From Thermodesulfobacteriaceae bacterium (GTDB lineage Bacteria > Desulfobacterota > Thermodesulfobacteria > Thermodesulfobacteriales > Thermodesulfatatoraceae), in assembly GCA_015494065.1 (NCBI GenBank), contig WGCA01000004.1, positions 1 through 64,000 on the forward strand: a DNA stretch of 64,000 nt, read 5' to 3'. Position numbers and translations under genes: made by a program. The notes below the pieces were generated by a model. It saw nothing but the letters and a program-made list of their open reading frames with translations, was not told the DNA's origin and ran no database searches. This document shows positions 55,396 through 64,000 of this stretch, piece after piece. Each line of letters begins with the position of its first letter. Within the stretch, counting starts at the first letter, position 1.

Positions 55396-56694
55396 ATGAA
55401 ATTTTTAAAATGGTTGGTCTTTTTATTAGTTATCTGGTGTTTGACCACGGTAAAGGTGGTGGCGGCTGAAGATCCGGAGGCTTTAAAAGCCCAGATTGAG
55501 GCCTTAAAGAGGCAGATGGCGGAGATGCAGGCCCAGATGCAGGCCCAGATCGAGGCCTTGCAGAAGAAATTAGAACAAGTTCAGGCCCAGGGAGTGGCCC
55601 CTAAGGTGGTGGCCAAAGAGGCCCGGCCGGTTTTCAGTAAAAAGGACACCGAATGGCTTCTTTACGGCAAAATTAAGACAGATTTTCAATACGACACCGC
55701 CAAATTTAATTATTACAAAGACTTCTTGGGGGCGGTGGCCAATAGGGTAACCAATCCAGATTACAAGAACGATTCCACCAACTTCAACCCCCGAGATACT
55801 CGTTTTGGTTTCTGGGCCGCCCACAAGGAAGGCGACTGGCTGGTGAAGGGCCGCTTTGAAATCGACTTTTACGGGACTAACGCGGGTAATAATTTGATTC
55901 CCCGTATGAGGCTTGCTTACGCCAGTATTACCAACGTTTCTACCAAGACCAGTGTTTTAATCGGGCAGGACTGGATTCCTATCGCCCGTCTGAACCCCAG
56001 CACCATCGACTTTGGTATTTTGTCGGCAGCCGGAAACCTCTGGTGGCGGGTACCTCAGCTCACCGTCCGCCAGAAGGCCTTTGATAATTTTGAATTTTTG
56101 GTCTCGCTCATGAAGCACCGGCGTATAGATACCGGAAGCGAAGATCGGATGCCCTGGCTCCTGGGTCGTGTGGCGTACAGCGGTGGTATCCTTGGAGCGG
56201 GCAACATGGTGGCCATCGGAGCCGGTTACCGGCACGCCAGCTACGGTACTAACAATTCCGACAATTTTGACCGCTATCTCGTAGTGGGTGAATGGAAGTT
56301 TGCCTTTCTGGACAAAAAACTTATCTTCAAAGGTGAAGCCTGGTGGGGTAAAGGAGTCGGGCGGAATTTCCTCCGTTACGAGCTTGACGTAGCCCGGGAT
56401 GGTTCGGCGGCCGAAGCCTATGGTGGTTGGGCTGATATTACCTGGAAGTTTGCCCCGCGCTGGTCGGCTACCATCGGGGCCGGTTTTGATAACCCCAACA
56501 ACAGCGATATGCCGCCGGTAACCGAGATGTCTGACCGGCAGTTTACCAAAAATACCCAGTACTACGCCAACGTCTGGTATCAGCTCACCAGGCCCTTGAA
56601 GCTTGGTTTTGAGGTAATCCACGTTGAGACCGAACGTTATGACTACACTGATACTGGAAACCGCTTCCAGTTTTCCATGCAATATCTCTTCTAA
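55396..56694 (+). CDS. outer-membrane porin-like protein with coiled coil
   Basis: Signal peptide, QAQMQAQIEALQKKLEQVQAQ, beta-rich, C-terminal QYLF. Confidence 0.8.
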   Translation: MKFLKWLVFLLVIWCLTTVKVVAAEDPEALKAQIEALKRQMAEMQAQMQAQIEALQKKLEQVQAQGVAPKVVAKEARPVFSKKDTEWLLYGKIKTDFQYDTAKFNYYKDFLGAVANRVTNPDYKNDSTNFNPRDTRFGFWAAHKEGDWLVKGRFEIDFYGTNAGNNLIPRMRLAYASITNVSTKTSVLIGQDWIPIARLNPSTIDFGILSAAGNLWWRVPQLTVRQKAFDNFEFLVSLMKHRRIDTGSEDRMPWLLGRVAYSGGILGAGNMVAIGAGYRHASYGTNNSDNFDRYLVVGEWKFAFLDKKLIFKGEAWWGKGVGRNFLRYELDVARDGSAAEAYGGWADITWKFAPRWSATIGAGFDNPNNSDMPPVTEMSDRQFTKNTQYYANVWYQLTRPLKLGFEVIHVETERYDYTDTGNRFQFSMQYLF

Positions 56695-56711
56695 GGGCGC
56701 TGAGGGTCAGA

Positions 56712-56745
56712 AAGGGGGTAGCTAAGGCTACCCCCTTAATTTTGA
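56712..56745 (+). terminator. terminator after porin
   Basis: AGGGGGTAGC-TAAG-GCTACCCCCT then TAATTTT. Confidence 0.75.
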
Positions 56746-56767
56746 TATTACTCGAGGAGGTGAAGAG

Positions 56768-58759
56768 ATGCCTGAACCCACCAAAATTGAAAGTGTCTTG
56801 AAAGAAGAGCGTATTTTTTATCCACCACAGGAGGGGCGGGACGAAGCTTACGTCAGTTCCAAGTTCGATTACGAAGAAATTTACCGTTACTCCCTGGAAG
56901 ACCCGGATGGTTTCTGGAGCGAACGGGCTAAAGAGCTCATTACCTGGTTTAAGCTTTGGGACCGTACTTGTTACTGGGATTTCCACAAGCCGGAAATCCG
57001 CTGGTTTGAAGGTGGTAAACTAAACGCCTGTTACAACTGCCTGGACCGTCATCTCACGGAAGCCACCAAAAACAAGGCCGCCATCATCTGGCAGGGTGAG
57101 CCGGACGAAGAGGTGAGGGTCTACACCTACCAGATGCTCCACCGGGAAGTCTGCCGCTTTGCTAACGTGCTCAAAAAGCTCGGTATCAAAAAGGGTGACC
57201 GGGTAGCCATCTACCTTCCCATGATCCCGGAACTTCCTATCGTGATGTTGGCCTGCGCCCGCATCGGGGCGATTCACTCCGTGGTCTTCGGGGGCTTTTC
57301 CGCCGAAAGCCTGAAAACCAGGATTCAGGACTGTGAAGCTAAACTCTTGATTACTGCTGACGGTTACTGGCGGGCAGGGCGTAAGATCGAGGCCAAAAAG
57401 AACGCCGACGCCGCCTTAAAGGATTGTCCCACCGTAGAAAAATGTATCGTGGTCAAGCGTCTGGGTCTTGACATCAATTGGGTGGAAGGGCGCGATATCT
57501 GGTATCACGAAGCCATTAACGCCGAAGACATTGAAGACTGGTGTCCGTGTGAAGAGATGGACGCGGAAGACATCCTTTTTATCCTCTATACCTCCGGTTC
57601 AACCGGAAAACCCAAAGGGGTCTTCCACACCACGGGAGGCTATTTAGTCTACGTGGCCCATACCCTTCAGTGGGTCTTTGACCTCAAGCCTGAAGATATC
57701 TTTTGGTGCACCGCTGATATCGGCTGGATCACCGGTCATTCCTATATCGTTTACGGGCCTCTGTCTCTCGGCGCTACCGAGATCATGTATGAAGGAGTAC
57801 CCACTTATCCGCACCCGGGCCGTTTCTGGGAACTGTGTCAGAAATTTAAAGTGACCCTTTTTTATACGGCCCCCACGGTCATTCGGGCCCTGATGAGGGA
57901 AGGGGACGAGTGGCCCCACAAATATGATCTTTCTTCTTTGAGGATCTTGGGCTCGGTGGGTGAACCGATCAACCCCGAGGCCTGGCTCTGGTATCACAAG
58001 CACGTAGGCCGTAGTCGCTGCCCCATCGTAGATACCTGGTGGCAAACGGAAACTGGGGGCTTTTTGATTTCTCCCTTACCATACGCCATTCCTCAAAAGC
58101 CGGGTTCTGCCACCGTGCCCCTACCAGGGGTGGAACCCATCATTTTGAAAGATGACGGTACCCCGGCAGGGGTAAACGAGGGTGGGCACCTCTGCATGAA
58201 AAGGGCCTGGCCTGGGATGCTTAGAGGGGTATGGGGGGATCCCCAAAGGTTTAAAGACGTTTATTTCAGCCGGTTCCCTGGTTATTACTACACGGGTGAC
58301 GGGGCCAAACGGGACGAAGACGGCTACTACTGGATCATGGGCCGGCTGGATGACGTGATCAATGTCTCCGGTCACCGTCTCGGGACCATGGAGCTTGAGT
58401 CCGCCCTGGTGGCCCACCCGGCGGTAGCCGAGGCGGCGGTGATTGGTATTCCCCACGAAGTAAAAGGAGAGACCATTTACGCCTTTGTCATCCTCAAGGA
58501 AGGCTATGAGCCTTCTGATGAACTCAGGCAGGAACTCAAACAACACATGCGCAAGGTGATCGGTCCCATTGCCACTCCCGAATACATCCAGTTCGTCTCC
58601 GGGCTACCCAAGACCAGGAGCGGAAAGATCATGCGTCGAATCTTGCGGAAAATCGCCACCGGTCAGTACGAAGACCTGGGTGATACCTCAACGCTCGCTG
58701 ATCCGTCCGTAATTGACGAACTCATCAAGGGCCGGGAAGAATTGATGGGCAAGAAATAA
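56768..58759 (+). CDS. acsA: acetyl-CoA synthetase
   Basis: [45 protein letters not shown]. Confidence 0.96.
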   Translation: MPEPTKIESVLKEERIFYPPQEGRDEAYVSSKFDYEEIYRYSLEDPDGFWSERAKELITWFKLWDRTCYWDFHKPEIRWFEGGKLNACYNCLDRHLTEATKNKAAIIWQGEPDEEVRVYTYQMLHREVCRFANVLKKLGIKKGDRVAIYLPMIPELPIVMLACARIGAIHSVVFGGFSAESLKTRIQDCEAKLLITADGYWRAGRKIEAKKNADAALKDCPTVEKCIVVKRLGLDINWVEGRDIWYHEAINAEDIEDWCPCEEMDAEDILFILYTSGSTGKPKGVFHTTGGYLVYVAHTLQWVFDLKPEDIFWCTADIGWITGHSYIVYGPLSLGATEIMYEGVPTYPHPGRFWELCQKFKVTLFYTAPTVIRALMREGDEWPHKYDLSSLRILGSVGEPINPEAWLWYHKHVGRSRCPIVDTWWQTETGGFLISPLPYAIPQKPGSATVPLPGVEPIILKDDGTPAGVNEGGHLCMKRAWPGMLRGVWGDPQRFKDVYFSRFPGYYYTGDGAKRDEDGYYWIMGRLDDVINVSGHRLGTMELESALVAHPAVAEAAVIGIPHEVKGETIYAFVILKEGYEPSDELRQELKQHMRKVIGPIATPEYIQFVSGLPKTRSGKIMRRILRKIATGQYEDLGDTSTLADPSVIDELIKGREELMGKK

Positions 58760-58779
58760 AAGACCTGGCTGAGATGCTT

Positions 58780-58810
58780 TAAAAGCGGGCCCAATGGGCC
58801 CGCTTTTTTT
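58780..58810. terminator. bidirectional terminator between acsA and rimM
   Basis: AAAAGCGGGCC-CAAT-GGGCCCGCTTTTTTT. Confidence 0.8.
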
Positions 58811-59336
58811 ATTCTTGAACTTCTAGGAGGTCAGGCGAGGGGGTCGTTTCGATAACGCCGGCCTTTAGATCGATTTTTTTAATGATTTCTTCGATCATGG
58901 GGAGGTATACGCTTTTACCCCCTGGTCCTTTGACTTCGAGCAGATCGTAAGGGCCCACCGGCATTACCCCCGCCACTTCTCCCAATATTTTTCCGTCAGG
59001 CAAGACAACCTTGAGTCCCAAAAGTTCATAAACGTAATATTCGTCTTCTTCTGGAGGAGGTAGATCGGAAAGCTCCACGAAAAGGTCAACGTCGTGGAGG
59101 AGTTCCGCCTTTTCACGGTGGTCTATCCCTTCAAATTTGATCAGGAACCCCCCTCCTGGCGCAGGCCTTATCTGCTGGGGTTTTAACGGTTTGAATTCCT
59201 TTTGGCCTACCCGCTGGAAAAAGAGGGGGATCTCGCGGATGATTTCGGGGTTTTTAATGAGAAAGGGGAGGATTTTTACCTCCCCTTTCATGCCGTGGGC
59301 CCGGGTAATCTTCCCTATCCGGACCTTACGAGACAT
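58809..59336 (-). CDS. rimM: ribosome maturation factor RimM
   Basis: VRIGKITRAHGMKGEVKILPF; EDEYYVYELLGLKV. Confidence 0.9.
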   Translation of the reverse strand: MSRKVRIGKITRAHGMKGEVKILPFLIKNPEIIREIPLFFQRVGQKEFKPLKPQQIRPAPGGGFLIKFEGIDHREKAELLHDVDLFVELSDLPPPEEDEYYVYELLGLKVVLPDGKILGEVAGVMPVGPYDLLEVKGPGGKSVYLPMIEEIIKKIDLKAGVIETTPSPDLLEVQE

Positions 59337-59341
59337 CAAGC

Positions 59342-59581
59342 CTATTCGATGATTTCCAGTACAGCCCGTTTACGAAGTTTGGTGGAGGCCGCACTCAAGA
59401 TAGTCCTCATAGCGCGGGCCGTGCGCCCCTGTTTTCCAATAACCTTGCCCAAATCTTCTTTCGCTACCTTGAGTTCAATAACCACGGTTTGTTCTCCTTC
59501 AATTTCCCTCACCTGTACCGCCTCAGGGTTGTCCACCAAGGCCTTGGCGATCTCTTCGATAAGGTCTTTGAGCTTTCCCAT
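59342..59581 (-). CDS. khpA: KH-domain RNA-binding protein KhpA
   Basis: [24 protein letters not shown], between rimM and rpsP. Confidence 0.92.
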   Translation of the reverse strand: MGKLKDLIEEIAKALVDNPEAVQVREIEGEQTVVIELKVAKEDLGKVIGKQGRTARAMRTILSAASTKLRKRAVLEIIE

Positions 59582-59646
59582 AATTAACCTCCCTCTAGAG
59601 CTTTCATCAGCACAAATATAGACATCCTACCTGGTCCGTGCCACCC

Positions 59647-59898
59647 CTAGTTATGATTAAGTAAACCACTGCGCTTCAGTAACGCCCGCACCGTTTCGGT
59701 AGGTTCTGCCCCGCGGGCCAACCATTTTTTGACCTTTTCTGGGTCAACCTTGAATTCGTAAGGTTCTTTCAACGGATCATAATAACCCAGAATTTCTAAA
59801 AATTTTCCGTCACGGGGAGCCGAGGCCTCAGCTGCTACTACCCGATAAAAAGGGCGGTTACGTCTTCCCCGGCGCATAAGCCTGATCCTGATTGCCAC
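59647..59898 (-). CDS. rpsP: 30S ribosomal protein S16
   Basis: MAIRIRLMRRGRRNRPFYRVVAAEASAPRDGKFLEILGYYDPL. Confidence 0.97.
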   Translation of the reverse strand: MAIRIRLMRRGRRNRPFYRVVAAEASAPRDGKFLEILGYYDPLKEPYEFKVDPEKVKKWLARGAEPTETVRALLKRSGLLNHN

Positions 59899-59932
59899 CT
59901 TCCTTCACCTCCTTCAAGGGATTGGGCCATAT

Positions 59933-61261
59933 TTACATGCCAAAAAGGTTTCGGGCAAGGGCCTGGAGCCCACCTTTTTTCTTCATGCGTTTAAAAAGGC
60001 GCCGCATCTCTTCGTAACTCTTTAACAGGCGGTTTACGTCCTGCACCGTGGTGCCGCTGCCTTTGGCGATCCTCCTTTTACGACTGGCGTTAATAATTTT
60101 GGGGTTGCGCCTTTCTTGCGGGGTCATGGAGTTAATAATGGCTTCCATGCGCACCAATTCCCGCTCATCAAAGGGGAGATTTTTGAGTTTGTTGCCAAGG
60201 CCGGGAATCAATTTGAGGATATTTTCCAACGACCCCAGCCTTTTCATCTGGCGGATCTGTTCCCTCAGGTCCTCCAGGGTGAAGGCCTCCCTTTTGAGTT
60301 TTTCTTGGAGTTCTTTGGCCTTTTTCAAGTCAAAGGCTTCCTGGGCTTTTTCGATAAGGGAAAGCACGTCCCCCATGCCTAGGATGCGGGAGGCCATCCG
60401 GTCCGGGTGGAAGACTTCAAGAGCGTCCAGCTTCTCCCCGGTACCCAAAAATTTTATGGGACAACCTGTGACCGCCCGAATGGAAAGAGCCGCCCCTCCC
60501 CGGGCGTCTCCTTCAACCTTGGTGAGGATGACTCCGGTCAGGCCCACTTTTTCGTGGAAATTTTTGGCGATATTTACCGCGTCTTGACCGGTCATCGCGT
60601 CTGCCACCAGCAGGACCTCCCGGGGCGCTATCGCCTCTTTAATTTCCTGGACCTCTTGCATCATGGCTTCGTCGATATGCAAGCGCCCGGCGGTGTCGAT
60701 AATGGCGACGTCATAGCCCTTGGCTTTGGCCTCGGCCAGGGCTTTTTTGACGATCTCTACGGGTTTTTCTTGAGGATCAGTTTCAAAGCAGGGTACCCCT
60801 ACCTGACGGGCCAGGGTCTTCAGCTGGTCTATGGCCGCGGGGCGGTAAACGTCAGCCGGGACAAGAAAGGGCTTAAGCCCCTTTTTCTTCAAAAATTTGG
60901 CCAATTTGGCCGCGCTGGTGGTCTTACCGGAGCCCTGAAGCCCTACCAAAAGAATGGGGATGGGTCTGGGCCCGGTAAGGTTAAGGGGAACCGCCTGGTC
61001 GCCTAAGGTGTGTACTAATTCTTCGTGGACGATTTTTATCAGCTGTTGAGCCGGGGTGAGGCTCTCCATGACCTCCGCCCCCAGGGCCCGTTCCTTTACC
61101 CGGTTGATAAAATCTTTGACTACCCGGAAATGGACGTCCGCCTCCAGCAGGGCCAGACGGACTTCCCTGAGCCCCTTTTCCACGTCGCTCTGGGTAAGTT
61201 TTCCCTTACCCCTTAAGCGTTTAAAGGTGCTTTCTAAGCGTTCGCTTAGATTTTCAAACAA
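59933..61261 (-). CDS. ffh: signal recognition particle protein Ffh
   Basis: [23 protein letters not shown]-domain; likely TTG start ([13 protein letters not shown]) rather than the ORF-track start at 61321. Confidence 0.94.
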   Translation of the reverse strand: MFENLSERLESTFKRLRGKGKLTQSDVEKGLREVRLALLEADVHFRVVKDFINRVKERALGAEVMESLTPAQQLIKIVHEELVHTLGDQAVPLNLTGPRPIPILLVGLQGSGKTTSAAKLAKFLKKKGLKPFLVPADVYRPAAIDQLKTLARQVGVPCFETDPQEKPVEIVKKALAEAKAKGYDVAIIDTAGRLHIDEAMMQEVQEIKEAIAPREVLLVADAMTGQDAVNIAKNFHEKVGLTGVILTKVEGDARGGAALSIRAVTGCPIKFLGTGEKLDALEVFHPDRMASRILGMGDVLSLIEKAQEAFDLKKAKELQEKLKREAFTLEDLREQIRQMKRLGSLENILKLIPGLGNKLKNLPFDERELVRMEAIINSMTPQERRNPKIINASRKRRIAKGSGTTVQDVNRLLKSYEEMRRLFKRMKKKGGLQALARNLFGM

Positions 61262-61311
61262 GAAAGACCCCTCTTTTTGTGATTTTGCCAAAACTTTAAC
61301 TTGAAAAGCCT

Positions 61312-62154
61312 TTAGCGGCAATGAGGGGAAGGTAAATTTTCTCCCAGGCCGTACCGGTGGGGATTGTTTTCGTAAACGGGGAGTATTTCGGGCAGAAGCC
61401 TCTTAATGGCTGCTATGCGTGTTTCATCGGTGGGATGGGTGGAAAGGAAGGCCGGGGGACGCGGTTTACCCCGGGCCGCGGCCCTCATCCTCTGCCAAAA
61501 ACGAAGCGCTTCCCGGGGGTCGTACCCGGCGCGGGCCATTAGATAAAGACCGATGTGGTCGGCCTCGAGCTCCTGTTTGCGGCTGTAAGGCAGAATGACC
61601 CCTACCGTGGCCCCTAGCCCGTAGGCGGTAAGGAAGATCTTCCTGGTCTCGGGATCTTTGAGGTCAAGGACCTCGGCCAATAAGACCTCACCGAAGGCAG
61701 CGGCCAGCCCTAAACTCAGCCTTTCTGCTCCGTGGCGGGCGATGGCGTGGCCTATCTCGTGTCCTAACACCGCTGCCAAGCCGGCTTCGTTTTTTGCCAC
61801 GGGGATAATGCCGGTATAAACAAAAACTTTTCCTCCGGGCAGACAAAAGGCGTTGATGACTTTTGGCTTGTCAATTACCCAAAATTCCCAGGGAAGGTTT
61901 TTACCCGTAGCCCGGGCGATGCGCTCTCCCACCCGTTTAACCATGGCGTTGAGCTTGGGATCACGGCAAATTTTTTCCTTCTTTAAAATTTCACGGGAGG
62001 CCTCAAGGCCGAGGCGCAACTCGGTCTGGGGGTCAATAATGATAAATTGTTTGCGCCCGGTAACCGGGGCCGTGGCGCATCCCGCCAGGAAAAGAAAAAA
62101 TAGCGGCAGGAAAAGGAGTCTATACGTTGCGTAATTCAACCTTGGCGGAAACAT
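61312..62154 (-). CDS. M48-family metalloprotease lipoprotein
   Basis: Lipobox [15 protein letters not shown]. Confidence 0.92.
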   Translation of the reverse strand: MFPPRLNYATYRLLFLPLFFLFLAGCATAPVTGRKQFIIIDPQTELRLGLEASREILKKEKICRDPKLNAMVKRVGERIARATGKNLPWEFWVIDKPKVINAFCLPGGKVFVYTGIIPVAKNEAGLAAVLGHEIGHAIARHGAERLSLGLAAAFGEVLLAEVLDLKDPETRKIFLTAYGLGATVGVILPYSRKQELEADHIGLYLMARAGYDPREALRFWQRMRAAARGKPRPPAFLSTHPTDETRIAAIKRLLPEILPVYENNPHRYGLGENLPSPHCR

Positions 62155-62818
62155 GTTTGCGCAAAAAGGACCTTAATTCTTCCAATTCCTCCGGGCCATA
62201 TAGCCCAAGATCTCTATCCGGTTCAAGGATTTCGGCTTCAGCTATAAAACGCTGAAGCGCTATGTGCGGCACTCCGTCTAAAAAAGGTAACATTTCTTCT
62301 AAATCTCTTTTGGAAACAAAATAAGGTACAGCGGTTATCCTGATTTCAAAAGGGAGGCCTTTTCCTTTGAGGATAGTCAGAGATTCTTTGACGGGTTCAA
62401 AATCACCTCTGAGTTCTACATATCTTGCCGGAGACGTCTTCAGGTCCAAGGCTACGTAATCAAGGAGGTCTTCTTCCATCAAGTTTTTGAGGACTTCTGG
62501 CCGCGAGCCGTTGGTGTCCAGTTTGATAGCCAGGCTGGTTTCTGCCCTTATCCTTTCAAGGAGGGAGCGCAGAAGATTTTTGCTGAGGGTGGGTTCCCCT
62601 CCCGTTACGACTACCCCCTGAATAAACCCTTCCCGTTTGCGGAGTTGAATAAGGATTTCTTCCGGCGCAAGGGTCTCAAGGTTCTTTAACCGTTCCGGCA
62701 GGACAAGGTCTACGTTATAACAGAAGGGACAACGGAAATTGCACCCGGAGAAAAAGACCACCGCGGCTAGTCTGCCCGGGAAATCGACTAAACTCGTCCC
62801 CCGAAAACCTTTGATCAT
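62120..62818 (-). CDS. anaerobic NrdG-like radical SAM activating protein
   Basis: FFSGCNFRCPFCYNVDLV, VVTGGEPTL. Confidence 0.9.
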   Translation of the reverse strand: MIKGFRGTSLVDFPGRLAAVVFFSGCNFRCPFCYNVDLVLPERLKNLETLAPEEILIQLRKREGFIQGVVVTGGEPTLSKNLLRSLLERIRAETSLAIKLDTNGSRPEVLKNLMEEDLLDYVALDLKTSPARYVELRGDFEPVKESLTILKGKGLPFEIRITAVPYFVSKRDLEEMLPFLDGVPHIALQRFIAEAEILEPDRDLGLYGPEELEELRSFLRKHVSAKVELRNV

Positions 62819-62925
62819 GTCCTTTAAATAAAACAGAAATTCTGCAAAAACCTAGCCCAATTTAGCCTCTTTGTGATCCGTTCCCTTTTCGGAAGCAGAC
62901 CAATGGCTCGCGATGAAGGCCCAGG

Positions 62926-64000
62926 CTACCTCTTCTCGGTCTTGAGAGGGACCACTTCTTTTAAAGGGCAGAGAGGTTCAAGGCGCCGGTCCCAATTTTC
63001 GTGGGCTATATCCCACAGGTCATCGACGGCGTTTTTAAGGGAGGGGTATATCCTTTGGGGGTCTAGCTTAAAGCGGGGGTCTCTTTCAAGGACGTCTAAG
63101 ATTTTTTCGTTGAAAGAAGAGAAGGCCACCACAAAACCACCGGCGGCTAGTCTTTCTACCAGCAGTTCGAGAGTTTTGACGCCGGAGGCGTCAAGGTAGT
63201 TGAGGCCGCCGCATTCAAAGATGATGACCCGAAGACGGGGGAATTGGCGAAGGATCTTTAAGGTTTTGTTTTCGATATAACTCAGGTTGGCGAAGAAGAG
63301 AGGACCATTAATCCTGATAACGGCCAGATAGTTACACAGGGCCAGACCATTTTTGCGGGCGTCACGAAAGACTCCGTCTGGTGCTAAGGAAAGTTCCGCC
63401 AGAGAGGGGCGCATCTTATGGTAGAAAAAGACGGCTATGCTAAGAAGGACACCTAAGATGATGCCTTTGTCCAGATGCGGAGCGGTATAAAGAGTAACCA
63501 GAAAAGTGATGATGCAGATCACCCCGTCCGGGAAAAATACTTTCAAGATACGGGCCACTTCTTTTACGTGAAGCAGGCCAAGGACCGCGTTCATGACCAC
63601 GGCGGCCAGGACGGCTTGGGGTAGATAGTAGAGAAGGGGCGTAAAATAAAGGAGGGTAACCACTACGCAAAGACCGGTAAAAACGCTTGACAGTGCTGAA
63701 ACCGCGCCGGCTTGGTAATTGACCGCCGAACGGGAAAAGGAACCAGAGACCGGGTAGCTCTGAAAGAAGGAACCTACGATATTGGCCAGCCCCTGGCCGA
63801 TGAGCTCCTGGTTCGCGTCGAGTTTCTGTCCAGTTCTGGCAGCCAGGGCTTTGGCGATAGAGATGGCCTCCATGTAACCCAAAAGGGAGATGATGAGGGC
63901 GGCGGAAAGGAGCTTTTGGGCCAGCTTAAGATCCATTAAGGGCTTGGAAAAGCCGGGTAGCCCCCGAGGAATGGCCCCAACGATTTCTCCGCCTCCAAAG
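62926..64000 (-). CDS. SulP-family anion transporter with C-terminal STAS domain (5' end beyond window)
   Basis: YPVSGSFSRSAVNYQAGA, STAS VIIFECGGLNYLDASGVKTLELLVERL; frame stays open to the window edge (FGGGEIVGAIPRGLPGFSKPLMDL). Confidence 0.9.
   Translation of the reverse strand, partial: FGGGEIVGAIPRGLPGFSKPLMDLKLAQKLLSAALIISLLGYMEAISIAKALAARTGQKLDANQELIGQGLANIVGSFFQSYPVSGSFSRSAVNYQAGAVSALSSVFTGLCVVVTLLYFTPLLYYLPQAVLAAVVMNAVLGLLHVKEVARILKVFFPDGVICIITFLVTLYTAPHLDKGIILGVLLSIAVFFYHKMRPSLAELSLAPDGVFRDARKNGLALCNYLAVIRINGPLFFANLSYIENKTLKILRQFPRLRVIIFECGGLNYLDASGVKTLELLVERLAAGGFVVAFSSFNEKILDVLERDPRFKLDPQRIYPSLKNAVDDLWDIAHENWDRRLEPLCPLKEVVPLKTEKR

Noticed and set aside
55480-55600. CAGATGCAGGCCCAGAT-type tandem DNA repeat
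   Set aside because: Explained by the heptad coiled coil (QAQMQAQIEALQ) of the porin-like protein.

Overview
This window is a gene-dense stretch of a bacterial chromosome with moderate GC. It probably comes from a thermophilic, sulfur-metabolising Thermodesulfobacteriota-like organism; that is inferred from gene content only. No rRNA, tRNA, CRISPR array or intact transposon was recognised. Gene content, in order: a decayed PIN-toxin relic and an intact VapBC-like pair; DUF190/CrcB; a CoA-disulfide-reductase/NADH-oxidase-rhodanese protein; trpD; a YchF-like GTPase; mtaB; an Mla/MCE operon ending in a WPF-repeat protein; an NtrC-type two-component system; mostly housekeeping genes (nth, mtaD, pcm, bamD, trxAB, radA, a nifS-like gene, uvrD, tyrA); a MoxR-type AAA+ gene paired with a large TraB-like protein; engB; a porin; a redox locus (two NrfD paralogues, a small membrane protein, a MerR regulator, a PAS-rich sigma54 activator, a Tat-exported 4x[4Fe-4S] protein, tri- and tetrahaem cytochromes, tatBC); alr; a minimal SufC/SufB pair; an acetate uptake/activation cluster ending in acsA; rimM-khpA-rpsP-ffh; an M48 peptidase; a NrdG-like radical SAM protein; and a SulP transporter cut by the window edge. 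The strongest candidate for an undescribed system is the 36.9-44.3 kb redox locus. It has no catalytic molybdopterin subunit. Next to its activator gene lies a nearly consensus -24/-12 promoter preceded by three copies of a 19-bp quasi-palindrome, which reads as a complete sigma54 circuit. Second is the AAA+/TraB-like pair at 31.8-34.5 kb. All calls come from reading the sequence and ORF translations; no database search was run.
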